A stretch of DNA of 64,000 nucleotides from Scenedesmus sp. ARA3 (Eukaryota > Chlorophyta > Chlorophyceae > Sphaeropleales > Scenedesmaceae). The notes beneath the pieces were generated by a model, which had not been told where the DNA came from, did not search any database, and worked only from the letters and a program-made list of their open reading frames with translations. Positions 35,018 to 46,030 of the stretch are shown piece after piece. The stretch lies in assembly GCA_004335835.1 (NCBI GenBank), contig RWJK01001341.1, positions 62,001 to 126,000 of the forward strand, in the 5' to 3' direction. The first letter of the stretch is position 1. Every line of letters begins with the position of its first letter. Made by a program: the position numbers and the translations under genes.

Positions 35018-38000
35018 CCGTGGGTCTTGTGGTCTGTCAGTGAGAAGCTGCGCCGGTAGTCTGCGAGCCGTGCTGCTAGCCGGGCGTCAGTGGAGCGGCT
35101 CGGCAGTGATCCGCTGTGCCGCACTGCTCTGGCAGGCTGGCTAATTGGTGTTTGACTGTTTGACTGTGCACTACTTGGAAACAAGCCCAGCTCTGGAACA
35201 GCAGCAGCAGCAGCAGCTACAGGCGCAGAGCCTGCTGCTGAAAGTCCTAGTGAGCCGGAGCTTTCCTGCAAGCTTGACTGCGGCTTGCTGCTGAGTTGGC
35301 GGCTGAGGCTGGGCTTCAGCGCTTGCAGGAAACGGCTGCTGCTGCTGCTGCTGCGGCTGTAGCCGCCCCTGCTGCTGACAGCCGAGGTGCTGCTGCGCGG
35401 CAGCGTTAGCACAACAGGGCCGCTGCTGGTTGGTGGCAGGGGTGGCTTGATGTGCTGTAGTGAGGCGGATCTGACCACAGTCCTGCCATGTCCTGCTGCT
35501 GCTGCTGCTGCTGCTGGTGTTTCATTGCCGCTGGGAAGAAGCCAGAGGGAGTCTATAGTAGAGCGGATGAGGGTGTTGGTGGTGCGCTGCAGCAGCTGCG
35601 GGGGCAGCGAGCGTGCCTCCTGCTTCATGACCTCATGAGACAGGTAAGCGATCTGCAGCGCGCAAGCAGCAACGACAGATAAAAGTCAGCACAAGGGCGC
35701 AAACATCTTTGAGAAGTCACAGGACGTGGGGCCTGCCCTCGAAGCACCCAGCAATCCATGCAGAACAGCAACTGTGTGCAAAGCAACTACGGTGTCACAT
35801 CGCAGGCAGAGCTGCTGCAATATCCTTTCGTACTGCTGCTACAACAGCAGCCCGGCTCCTGGGCAGGAAGCACACACGCGGTGCGTAGCGCATCAACAAG
35901 CGCCGCGTCATGTACCTTCCTGCAGCAGGCTGAAGCTGACCAGCACCCACGCCTGCTGACAAAACATAAGCAGCAGCTGCTGAGCGAGCCGCTGCTGCGC
36001 ACATCCTGTACGTCGTGCAGCAGCAGGCTGAAGCTGATGAGCACACACGCTGCTGACAAAACATGAGCACGCCGCTGCTGCACACCACCTGTATGTCGTG
36101 CTGCAGCTCCACCAGGGCATGCTTCACCAAACTCGAAACACAAAAGTATGCTTTGACTGGTTGCAAGCTACTTGACGTTCAGTTCAAATGTCCCTACTGG
36201 TTCAAGCACGCATCATTAAATAAACCAGCTGCGCACCTCCTGTATGTCGTGCTGCAGCTCCACAAGAGCATGCTTCACTGCGTCACTGGGCTCCTCGCCA
36301 GGAGGCAGCGACTCAGCCACTGCATCCAGCGCTGCCACATCAGCCTCCACCCTGCAGGCCGAAAACAGGCGGGAAACACGACTGTCAACAGATGCTGCTG
36401 CACCAAGCCAAGCTCATCAGGCAGTGACTCAGCCACTGCTTCCAGCGCTGCCACATCAGCCTCAACCCTGCAGGCAAGCAGAAAAGAAGGCAAGAAACGC
36501 AGCTTCAAGCCATGCTGCTGCTGGACTGCAAGTTGACTTGCTGCCAAGTCCATCAGCCATCTTTACTACAGTCCATCAGCAAACCAGCTGTCCTGCAAGT
36601 GATAGCCATTGTACAGCTGCGCATGTTGTGAGAGGCACCAATTCAAAACATGTTATACCATGTTACACTCACTTGTGCATGAGCTGGGCCATGGTTGTCT
36701 CCTGGCGCTGTATCTTGAGTGTGCCCAGCAGCTGCTGCAGCGTTGATATCGAGTACAGCAGGATAAGCAGGAAGCTGATGAACCAGCCTGGGCTGATCAT
36801 GTTGAGCAGCACTCCTGCAAGCAGAATCAAGCACAATCAAGCAGAATCAAGCACAATCAAGCAGAATCAGGCAGCACCAAGCAGAATCAGCAAGAAGCTG
36901 ATGAACCAGCCTGGGCTGATCATGTTGAGCAGCACTCCTGCAAGCAGAATCAACCACAATCAAGCAGAATCAAGCACAATCAAGCAGAATCAGGCAGCAC
37001 CAAGCAGAATCAACAGGAAGCTGATGAACCAGCCTGGGCTAATAATGTTGAGCAGCACTCCTGCAAGCAGCAACACCCCAGGAAGCAGCGCAGAGTCAGA
37101 CACAGCAGGCGCGCGCAACACGCCTTGAGCTCACAACAGCCCAAGGTAGTTCTGTTGTGTTCTGTTGTGTTCTGCTGTGCTGCGTGCACCTTGTCTAGGT
37201 CAAACGTAAGCACAGGAGGATGCTGGCAACGCTGTCGCTGCTTGCACTTGACCAAAGAAGAGCCATGTTGTCAGTATCCTGCCTAGCCACACGTTGACCA
37301 TGGTCAAAGCATGACCTCGGTCAATAGCCCCGCACGCCTGCTGCACGCAACGCACCTGCTTTGATGCCCAGCAGCATTGGAGGAATGGCCAAGCTGCAGA
37401 ATGTGTAGTCGATGAGCGTTGCGTCTGTCTTGTAGGGGTGTGTCATGCTGAGCGCATGATGCAGGCTGGGTATCGAGCCAAGGAAAATGACAAAGCTGGC
37501 AATCGCCACAGCCCTTGCCGTCGCTGCATGCCGGCCAACAAACAAACATTATTCACACACGAAGCAGGTGTTACGAGGAGGGAAGATTGTGAAGTATTGC
37601 TGGATGCTAGGAGAGACGAAGGCACTGCTGGCAGGGGAGTACTGATAGCAGTCAGACACAGATGCAAGCTGGCACTTGCCTACCGCACAGGTGCCCTGCT
37701 GCTCCAAGGGAGCTGAGCACTCTGCAACGCGCTACTGCGCCGCTGGCTGTTGCTGCAGTACAGCTGAACAGATTGCAAGGCGCTGCTGCACGCTGCCTGT
37801 TGCTGCAGTAGAGCTACCATGCGCTGCGGGGCTGTAGCCCACAAGGCTGCTCACGTATGCTGAGCAGGCCAGTGAAGAGGGGAATAAGGATCGGGGTGCC
37901 CCCCTGGCCTGCAGGAAAGATTGAAAAGTAAAAAGATAATACTTAAGATGAAGTCAAGCAAAAGGCATTAGGCAAGCAGCAGGAGGCCGCAGCTTGCAAG

Positions 38001-38563
38001 CTCAGCAACCGCGCAGCGGCAAGCGGGTCATATTATTCAATGCATGCTGCGGGCTAGGCTGCAGGCTGCACCCGATGCTGCTTGCGTCCAAATGCAGAGG
38101 GCTGGGACCATATCAGGGTCTTAGATTTTCTTCAACGCCGGGTCGTGCAGCAGCAGTGGGGCGCAATATTATGTGTGTATGTCGTTGAAGAGCAGCAGGG
38201 GTTGAAATGCACTTTGTTGCTGGTGCATGTTGCTGTGCCGCTACTGCTGCTGGCGCTGCTGCCCTTACCTGTTGCTGCTGAAGCGATCGAGTTGACTGTT
38301 GAGATAGCAAGCGCCAGTGCTCCTTGCCAGTTCCATTGCCAAACCATGTATTGCGAATCTGTTCGAAATGCAAGCAGCAGCCTGCTGCTGCTGAGACTGT
38401 CACTACCTGTGCTGCTGCTACTGCTACTGCTGCTGCTGCTGCTTGTGCCATGGTACTGCTGTAAGCTGATGCTGCTCCTGCTGCTGTAAACACTAATACT
38501 AAGAAAGACGCATAGCAGCAGCGCAGCTGCCAGCAAGCCAAGGCCTCGCAGCAGACGGGCCAT
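32938..38563 (-). CDS. TauE/SafE-family anion exporter with giant Ser-rich insertion
   Basis: Predicted multi-pass exporter of sulfite or organosulfonate type; the substrate is inferred from family only. Exons on the minus strand (38563-38269, 37908-37855, 37523-37356, 36814-36673, 36351-36237, 35652-33481, 33255-32938) keep phase throughout, giving 1087 residues. The start ATG at 38563 opens with MARLLRGLGLLAAALLLCVF, a signal peptide or first span. The N-terminal TauE half contains ALAISTVNSIASAATGQGG-TPILIPLFTGLL and LGSIPSLHHAL. The C-terminal half contains GGMFVVGLVSGLLGCSPNTL and LLLSFGLAFGIANLLTTPLG. Between them exon 6 adds about 600 residues of Ser/Ala/Gln-rich sequence. These include a run of GGSPLGGSPYGG-type repeats (34650-34755), candidate phosphorylation sites, and one hydrophobic span. 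Typical TauE/SafE proteins are only 250-500 residues. Exons 4 and 5 have echo copies. Confidence 0.9.
35900..36125 (-). repeat. Echoes of the 3' edge of TauE exon 5
   Basis: The exon end coding HALVELQHDIQ, followed by a GT donor, recurs at 36085-36125 downstream of the real exon (36351-36237). More diverged TGCAGCAGGCTGAAGCTGA units (35925-35943, 36017-36040) sit between it and exon 6. Confidence 0.7.
36405..36478 (-). repeat. Echo of the 5' edge of TauE exon 5
   Basis: The CTGCAG acceptor and the sequence coding VEADVAALEAVAESLPD occur once about 120 bp upstream of the real exon, then diverge. Confidence 0.85.
36890..37075 (-). repeat. Two echoes of the 5' edge of TauE exon 4
   Basis: CTTGCAG followed by sequence coding GVLLNMISPGWFISFL recurs twice (36892-36940 and 37013-37062) before the real exon start at 36814. 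The copies are about 120 bp apart and nearly identical. Each is separated by short GATTCTGCTT/GATTGTGCTT runs. Confidence 0.92.
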
Positions 38564-40379
38564 CGGGGCAGTGCCTGGCCTGTGACTACTGCCCCTAAGC
38601 TGCAGCTTGCACTGCAGGCACCGCTTCAAAGAGAGGCCCGAACCGGCCGGTGAATTGTTTTGAGCATATGTCTGCAAACTACCACCGCACGATCGCAGAT
38701 GCTGACACGCAAGCGCCGTCCTGCGCTTGGGCCGATGTGCAGCATCCGCTACGGCAGGAGCATGAAAAACCTTTCAGTGCAACGTAGCATCCAAAGATGT
38801 CAAGCGTGTACGCGCTGCATCACTCTGGGTGGAGCAGCCTGACGGGTTCCGGTCCCATAATGACGGAATCAAAGTGACACCTGTGGGAGTTCCTCGTCTA
38901 CGTGCTACGTCGGCCGTCAAACAGGTAACAGCAACATAAATTCGTTTTTTAAACCTCATGTAAACCAGCAGACCGCGGCGTCGGCGGCTCATGTTGTTAA
39001 TGTCGTCGCAGGGCAGGCCTGCCAGTGCAGGCTGCACTGGGCAGCAGTGACAAACTGCAGTCAGGGCCAAATCCCCTGTTCTTGCAGGATGAGTACTGCC
39101 ACTTTAATTTCAAAAAGTTTAATGCATTCACGACGCTTGTAAAGAACGTGCTCGTGGCTGCGCATGCAGATGCAGCTCAAGATGCAGTACACAAGCCCCA
39201 CAACGCACCGCGGGCAGCAGGGGGGACGATGAAGACTCGCAGCACTGCATGTCAGCAGGTAGCACCACTGCAATACTGCTTGCTTTCAATAATCACCACT
39301 CAAGCTGAAGCCTTTGTCCACAGAATCGACATACAGGCCTCGCCGCAAGGTTTTTAGAATGAAGGCTGTACAGGCACATGTGCTGTACACAGCGGCTGGG
39401 TCAGCTTCGTATGCAGGTGCGTGTTTCACTGCTGCATCACCGCTAAAGGCTATGCTCTCAGCTCTGAGCACTTCCATGATGCATACATTGCTGCATTCTT
39501 GCAGCAAGTAAGCAAACTGCACCATAGACAGCAGTGGCAACATGCAACTTTGCAACTTACAATGCCGCGCAGGACATAACTGGCTGCCTGGCTTTGTACA
39601 GCGCTGTAGCTGGCTCCATCAACTGGCATGACCAACGCATTGTCGGCACCACGACCGTTGACGCAATGACTGCGTGCACATTTAATTGTGAGTGACTATG
39701 GACTATGTGGAAGTGCTGCCTTCTCGCATGTGACACATGTACAACGGCCAGCAATCACAAGCTCGGCTTTTTGAGAAATAAATGGGCAATGCAAAACGAA
39801 GCACATGGTCTGGAAGCCTCACCACTTTAGCCCAGTTGCCCCAGATCAAACCATAACTCCATCTTCTGCATTTGCTTTCTTCAGGGTCACTGAAGGTCTA
39901 CATAGCTTGCAGCGTTGCCGCCAGCGTACATGCATGCTGCTTTTGCGGCCACTGCGCCGTTCCAAACCACGTTCAAAACCGCCACTGTGGTTCTAGCAGC
40001 GTGCTTCGTCATGCTGTGTATCAGCATACACGCACTGTCATGCATTCAATGCATTAAATCGTCTGCAAATGCTGCCCAGATCCACGCGCAAAAGCCCGTC
40101 CTACTCCTGCACTGCAATCACCTGTGCCGAGAGTTCAGCTGCAAATTTGGCCAACACCACAACACCATCTGCGCTGCTTGCTGCTGCACATATGGCAATA
40201 CAGTAGGCAAGTGCTTGGTGCAGACGCTACAACTAGACATGCACCTGACATCACAAAAGGCATATGCTCCCTGCTGAACATCAGCATACTGCTGCAACAA
40301 CAGCAGCTGACCTCTGCAGAGGCAGCTCCACACTGCTGACGCTACAACAAATGCAGCTGACACCCACCAAACTATCCTC

Positions 40380-40930
40380 ATTCTAATGCCTCGCTCTAAT
40401 GCTCCAACAAACACGACATGCCCCTGGCTCCACCAAAGTCAATTCCACAACAACACATTCAAGCAGTTGACATCAACTAAGCGCAATCTCACCGCTGATG
40501 CTATAACCAACAACGCATGCAGCTGGCATCCACCAAAGGCAATGCAATGCCTCACTGCTGATGCTCCAACAACCACGTCATGCAGCTGACATCAACCAAA
40601 GGCAATCTGTAACCGTTGACGCTCCAACACTTGTTGGTTGCAACCAAGTCATGCGCCTGACATGCACCAAAGGCAAATTCACAACAACCAAGTCAAGCAC
40701 CTGACATCCACCAAAGGCAAATTCACAACAACCAAGTCATGCGCCTGACATCCACCAAAGGCAATTTGTCATCGTTGATGCCTCAACAAACAAGTCAAGC
40801 ACCTGACATGCACCAAAGCCAATGCCTCACTGCTGATGCTATCACAACAAAGTCAAGCACCTGACATCCACCAAAGGTGATCAACTGCTGATGCGCTGAG
40901 TAGACACGCACCTGACACAGCAAAGGCAGC
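40380..40930. repeat. Minisatellite with CACCAAAGGCAA core
   Basis: About ten imperfect tandem units of roughly 40-65 bp share 'tgacatccaccaaaggcaa' and 'aacaaccaagtca', often joined by 'ctcactgctgatgct'. The regularity decays toward both ends. No coding sense is seen. Confidence 0.85.
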
Positions 40931-41257
40931 AGCTCAACGCTGTGGCAATGTCAGTCTGGCCAAGCTCCCAAGGTCATGCTTCTGTCGTACTGTAAGTGAT
41001 ACAGAGCATGCTGCAGCAGCAGAGTGTGAACTTCCACTCAGTCGCGGAGTGTGAACTCCATTCAGGGATCGTTAGACGGATTGGCACCGTTTGAACCATG
41101 CTTTTACACATGCAGCGCCGCAAGCGCTGTCTGGCATTTCCCAAAAACCCTTCATACCCTCAACAGCCTTTGTGTATACAAACTCACACATCATAGTCAT
41201 CTCCCCAAACCCCAACCTCATCACCCAATACCCCAAAACCCTTCAGACCCCGTCGCC

Positions 41258-41356
41258 TCTGGATCATGCTGCCCTGGCCCTCTGTGCTCTCTGCACAAAG
41301 CTACGCCGCATGTGCAGCTCTAGCCACACCGCAACACCTATGTGCACACAAACACC
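41258..41356 (-). repeat. Echo of the end of the large membrane-protein gene
   Basis: Repeats the final coding stretch (coding VAVWLEL.MRRSFVQRAQRARA) about 130 bp past the real end at 41393, about 90% identical by eye. Confidence 0.85.
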
Positions 41357-41392
41357 ACAACCCAAACACATTCAGCACCCCACACGGCTGCA

Positions 41393-42209
41393 TCACACTG
41401 CCCTGGCCCTCTGTGCCCTTTGCACAAAGCTGCGCCGCATTTGCAGCTCTAGCCACACCGCAACACCCATATGCACGCAAAACAGCAGCGCAGCAGTGCC
41501 ATTTGCACCCAACCACAGCAGCTGCGGCCGCGTAAACAGCAGATCAAACAGCAGCAGCTGCACCGCAACACTCACAAACGCAACCGGCAGGTCTGCGCGG
41601 AACTGCAGCGGCTCCACCATACGCCGGTAGATGCAGAATAGCCACGGCTTAGCCAGAAAGTCGGCATTGTTGAAGCACATGCAGCGGCCCAGTCCCCGCC
41701 GCTTAATGCACAAGCAGCAAGCACAGCAGTCGGCAGCAGCATGCCTGCAGACAGTACTAAGCTGCTGTGCTGCCGCAACGTGCAGAGCCAGCCCTGCCGC
41801 CTCTGCATGTGCTGCGGGGACCCGGCTGCCCAGACAAGCGCATCTGCTGCTGTGTACATTGCCGGATACAACAGCCGCAGCGCTGCCATGTACACCTGCA
41901 TCTTGCTGTCAGGTGCACTGCTGTCAACCAGCAGCAGCCGCAGCAGCCGCATGCTACACACGCTCGTCAGAACAGCGTAGCCAATCAAACCCAGCAGCAG
42001 GCACGGCACGCGCATCATGCAGGTTTTGAAGCTGCCAAACGCCGCCTCAACTGCAGCGTCAGGGAAGCCACACAGCAGTGACCTGGCACTAAGGTGGAAT
42101 GCACTTGCAGGAAATGCACGAGCATTGAAACCTTCCTGGCGCATTGCTGCTGCTGCTGAGCCGCCAAAGCACTCGAGTGTGGCTTCCAGACCACTCTTCG
42201 CAGCCACAG

Positions 42210-42258
<49 letters not shown>

Positions 42259-43103
42259 GCCGCCCTGCTGCTTGCTCAGGCCCTTGACAGCGCTGCCAGA
42301 GGAGCCTGCGCCTTCCTCTGTGTGCCCCTCCTTTGCTGCTGCACAATCTGCGGGTGGTTTACCACCACAGCCTGCAGTGCCTGGAGCAGCTCCCACACCG
42401 GAGCATTCTGCAGTGTCTGCTGTCACACCAGCATCAGTGCCTTCACCAGCAGCAGCAACAGCAGCAGCTGTCACTGCTGCCATCCTAGCTGCTGCTGCAT
42501 CTGCTTCTTCTGTGAGAGCCGCGTTTGCATCTGCTGCTGCTGCTGCTGCTGCTGTAGCAGTTGGCTCATCCATGCCTAGTCCTCCTGAACTTGCCAGACC
42601 AATGCTCAGGGCTGCATTTGGTGCTGCGTCAGTAGCACTCACTGCAGCTGCTAAACATGCCTGAGACGGCACTCCTGCACTGGCTGCTGCTGCTGCTGCT
42701 GCTGCGGGCTGGGCTGGGCTTGGAGCTGGCAGCAGCTGCAGGCAGCCAGGCATTCCTTGGGTAGCAAAGTAGGTAGTCAGCTCCCTGAGAATGTCAGCCT
42801 CAAAACTGCCGCTGCTGCTGCTGCTCTGGTGTGCTGCAACAGCAGGTCTGGCGTGCACATTTTCAGCTGCTGCCGGCTGCACCAGCACACCAGCCAGGTC
42901 TAGCAGCAGCGGCAGCAGCTGCTGGTATGCTGCAGCGCAACTGGCACCATCAGCCACAACAGCAGTATACAGCTGCTGCAGCTCGTCTGCTGCTGCTGCT
43001 GGCAGCAGCAGCAGAGGCAGCTTTGCCAGCACATGTGCAGGCGGTTGCGACCGGGTGCTGGCTGCTGTGTGAGGATCCAATAAACTACTATTAGCATCAT
43101 CAG

Positions 43104-43137
<34 letters not shown>

Positions 43138-43624
43138 GACGGCGGCGGCGGCCGCCGAAGCTGGAGTTGATGCTGCTGAACCATCAACAGCAGCAGCATT
43201 GCTTGCTGAGGTGGTATCATCTGCATAATCAGCCGTGCTGCTATTGGCAGCAGCAGCACCCCCAGACAGCACGATGACTGACAGCACACTGGCACCAGCA
43301 GCAGCAGCAGCAGCTGCAGCTGCAGTTGCAGAGGTTGAGCCTTGCACTGCTGCAAAGCCTGCAGGAAGCGGCAGCTGCAGGCGCAGCGGCTTGCCTGCAG
43401 CAGAACCTGCTGCTGCTGCTGCTGCTGCTGGTAGTGGCAGCTGCCATGTGTTGTCTAGAAGCACCTGCCTTGCTGGCAGCCCCGCTGTTGCCACTACTAC
43501 ACGTACATGTCGCTGGCCTGCCTGCAGCAGCTGCTGCACTTGTGCAGCTGGGATGGTGACGAGCGGGGCTGCTGCTGCCACCGCTGCTGCAATTGTGCTG
43601 CCGCTGCAGACAGATTCAGCAGCA

Positions 43625-43664
<40 letters not shown>

Positions 43665-44215
43665 GGCTGCTGCTGCTGCCGCTGCTGCTGCCGCCGCCGC
43701 CGCTACTGGTGCTGCTGCTGGTGCTGCTGTCCGGAAGTACAAGCACCAATGGCTCTATGTATGGCCCCTCTGCTGCTGGGTCAACCAGCAGCTGCTGTGC
43801 AAGTCCAGCTGTGCTGTCAGTGCCCCCAATACCTGCTCCTGCTGCTTCCGCTGCTGCTGGCGCTGCTGCTGGCGCCGCGAAATCGCGCTGAACTTCACCT
43901 GCTGCTGCTGCTGCTGCTGCTGCCACATCAACTGGCAGCAGCTGCACCCCCTGCAGGCTGCACTCTGGCCATTCTTGAGCCACCTCCTCTGCTGCCTGCT
44001 GCAGCAGCTGCTGCTGCAGCTGCATTGACAGCTCTGCTGGCAGCACGACCTGCATTACTAGCTGCCAGCAGCCAGCGAATGCTGCTATGTCAGTGACAAC
44101 TGCAACAGGCTGCTGCTGGTTGCGGTTGCGGGGTGCCAGTGCTGCCATTGCTGCTGCTTGTACTGCCTCTGCAAGCTTCATCTGGAAGCGTCCCTCATTG
44201 TCAAACTCTGCGGCG

Positions 44216-44263
<48 letters not shown>

Positions 44264-44747
44264 AGGATTAGAAGACTCCAACCGGCAGTTCATTGTACAG
44301 GCAGTAGGCCCTGGCATACAGCCCAGCAACACATCTAATGCAGACATTGTGTTCTACGGTGCTCACTCTCCTATTCTGGTCTCAGACCATGTGTCAACCT
44401 GTTGTGGCTCATACACTCCAAGATGGTGCCAGGACCCACATGTAACTATCCTCTCTCATTGTGCTTACTGCATTGTCTTTTACTGCAGCTCATAACACTG
44501 CATAGATGCGCAGCTGGGCATCTCCGGGCAGCCTTGCACGCAAGCACACCTTGCAAAGGTGCCGTCTGTTGCTCATGCACGAGGACACCTGATTGCCGTT
44601 GCTGATCTCAGCAACTTTGCTGTGATTCGTGCATGAACTTCGATGTGCAATGCCGCCGCACCTGGCGCCTGTGTGAACTTGAATGATACCACCCGCCTGC
44701 CCACAGGGCTCCTGTACAGCAGCCGGTGTGGATGCGTGCCCTGCTGC

Positions 44748-44795
<48 letters not shown>

Positions 44796-46030
44796 CTGCC
44801 GCCGGCTGTTGGCAATGCTGCCTCACATGTTGCTGCTGCAACAGCAGGAGCTAGCTCAGGAGTGCCTGCAGCTGCAGTTGCGGCAGCTGGCACAGGCAGT
44901 GCTGCTGGCGGGCTGTTGCTGCGCCTGCTGCTTCCTGGCTGGCATCCTGGCTGGAGCAGCTGTGGACCACCAGCTGGCAACTTCCCCTGCTGCTGTGGAG
45001 TAGTTGCTCCACCTGCAGCTTCAACTGGCAGTGCTGCTGGCGGGCTGTTGCTGTGCCTGCTGCTTTCTAAGTGGCATCCTGGCTGCATCAGCTGAAGAGC
45101 GCCAGCTGGTAGCTTCCCCTGCTGCTGTGGAGTAGCGGCTCCACCTGCAGCTTCAACTGGCAGTGCTGCTGGCCGGGTGTTGCTGCGCCTGCTGGTTCCT
45201 GGCTGGCATCCTGGCTGCATCGGCAGAGGGTCACCTGTTGCTGCCTTCCCCTGCTGTGAAGCACCTTCGCCTGCAGTTTCAGCAGCAGGGGTTGCTGCTG
45301 CTGCTGCTGCGGCTGCGGCAGCCGGCTGATCGGCAGGCTGCTGCTGTTGCTGTACCCATGACTTGCGTGCCCTTGATTCAAAACAGGACAGCATCACACC
45401 TGGCAACACAACATCTAGCAGCATCAGCATGCACCTGCTGCCTGCTGCTGACGAGGCAACGCAATGCAGCACTGCTGCTGCAGTGGGCGCAGCAGCTGCG
45501 ACCCTCCATGCTTCCAGAAACACAACAGCCAACCAACACAGCACACTGCCAGCCCAATACCACGTGCTTGCAGGACGAGCTAATGCAGCAGCACTGTACA
45601 GCACCAGCAGGTACTTGTGCACACACATTTTAGGCGCTGTGCACTTGGCCAAGTTCCAGAAGTAGCATGTTCCGATCAGTCGCTTCCACAGGGTATAGGG
45701 GCCTAAGCACAGCGTGTACTGCTTGCGTCCCAGCAGGCAAAAAACCAGGAAAAAGTCTGCTATCCAGGCCATGCGCAGCAGCACATGCGTGACAGGTGCA
45801 GCATTGCTGCTAACTGCTGCCATCAGCAGCTGTGCCAGGAGCAGTAGCAAGCCAACAGTTGCCGCCACCAAATGCCGAGTGGCGGAACCCCGCGCGAAGT
45901 GCAACCTAAAGGCCCGTTCTGCATCTAGGTCTTGGAAGCCGAAGAGCATGGGAGCTGCTTGCAGCGGGTGCCTGGATGACGACAGAAAGCTTCTCTGCTT
46001 GCAATGTCCTGATCGACCCAGCAGCACCAT
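41393..46030 (-). CDS. Large Ala/Gln/Ser-rich membrane protein with two related multi-pass modules
   Basis: Unrecognised protein. The start ATG at 46030 opens a frame that runs to about 44580. The N-terminal module begins GFQDLDAERAFRLHFARG, then hydrophobic spans (HLVAATVGLLLLLAQLLMAAV, WIADFFLVFCLLG, YWAGSVLCWLAVVFLEAW). A linker follows with three in-frame ~48-residue repeats (GGAATPQQQGKLPAG-type, about 44850-45290). The next exon starts near 44264 (FDNEGRFQMKLAEAVQ) after a (CTG)n acceptor. It carries ~650 residues of Ala/Ser/Gln low complexity, then a C-terminal module (LLCGFPDAAVEAAFGSF, LLLGLIGYAVLTSVC) related to the first. The final stretch CIKRRGLGRCMCFNNADF..WLELQMRRSF lies in another frame ending at 41393. 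Both joins (around 44570 and around 41720) are uncertain: small introns or sequence errors. Low-complexity Ala runs reflect CTG/CAG repeats inside the exon. Confidence 0.6.
44219..44262. repeat. (CAG)n microsatellite at a splice acceptor
   Basis: About 15 CAG units; on the minus strand a (CTG)n tract ending in the acceptor CAG before the exon coding FDNEGRFQ. Confidence 0.85.
44850..45290 (-). repeat. Three in-frame protein repeats of about 48 residues
   Basis: A ~144-bp unit occurs three times. It codes PQQQGKLPAG..L.QPGC followed by SSRRSNSPPAALPVEAAGG. The frame is kept, unlike the intronic exon echoes elsewhere in the window. Confidence 0.8.

Larger units (their letters stand above)
38564..41392. 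other. No gene recognised; contains a minisatellite and an exon echo
   Basis: Upstream of the TauE gene at left and 3' flank of the large membrane-protein gene at right. It holds the minisatellite at 40380-40930 and an echo of the downstream gene's end at 41258-41356. I found no convincing exons. Confidence 0.4.

Noticed and set aside
41631..44100. Long plus-strand open frames rich in Cys, Leu or Gln opposite the large membrane-protein gene
   Set aside because: They are shadows of the minus-strand low-complexity coding sequence, produced by CAG/CTG triplets being open in every frame.
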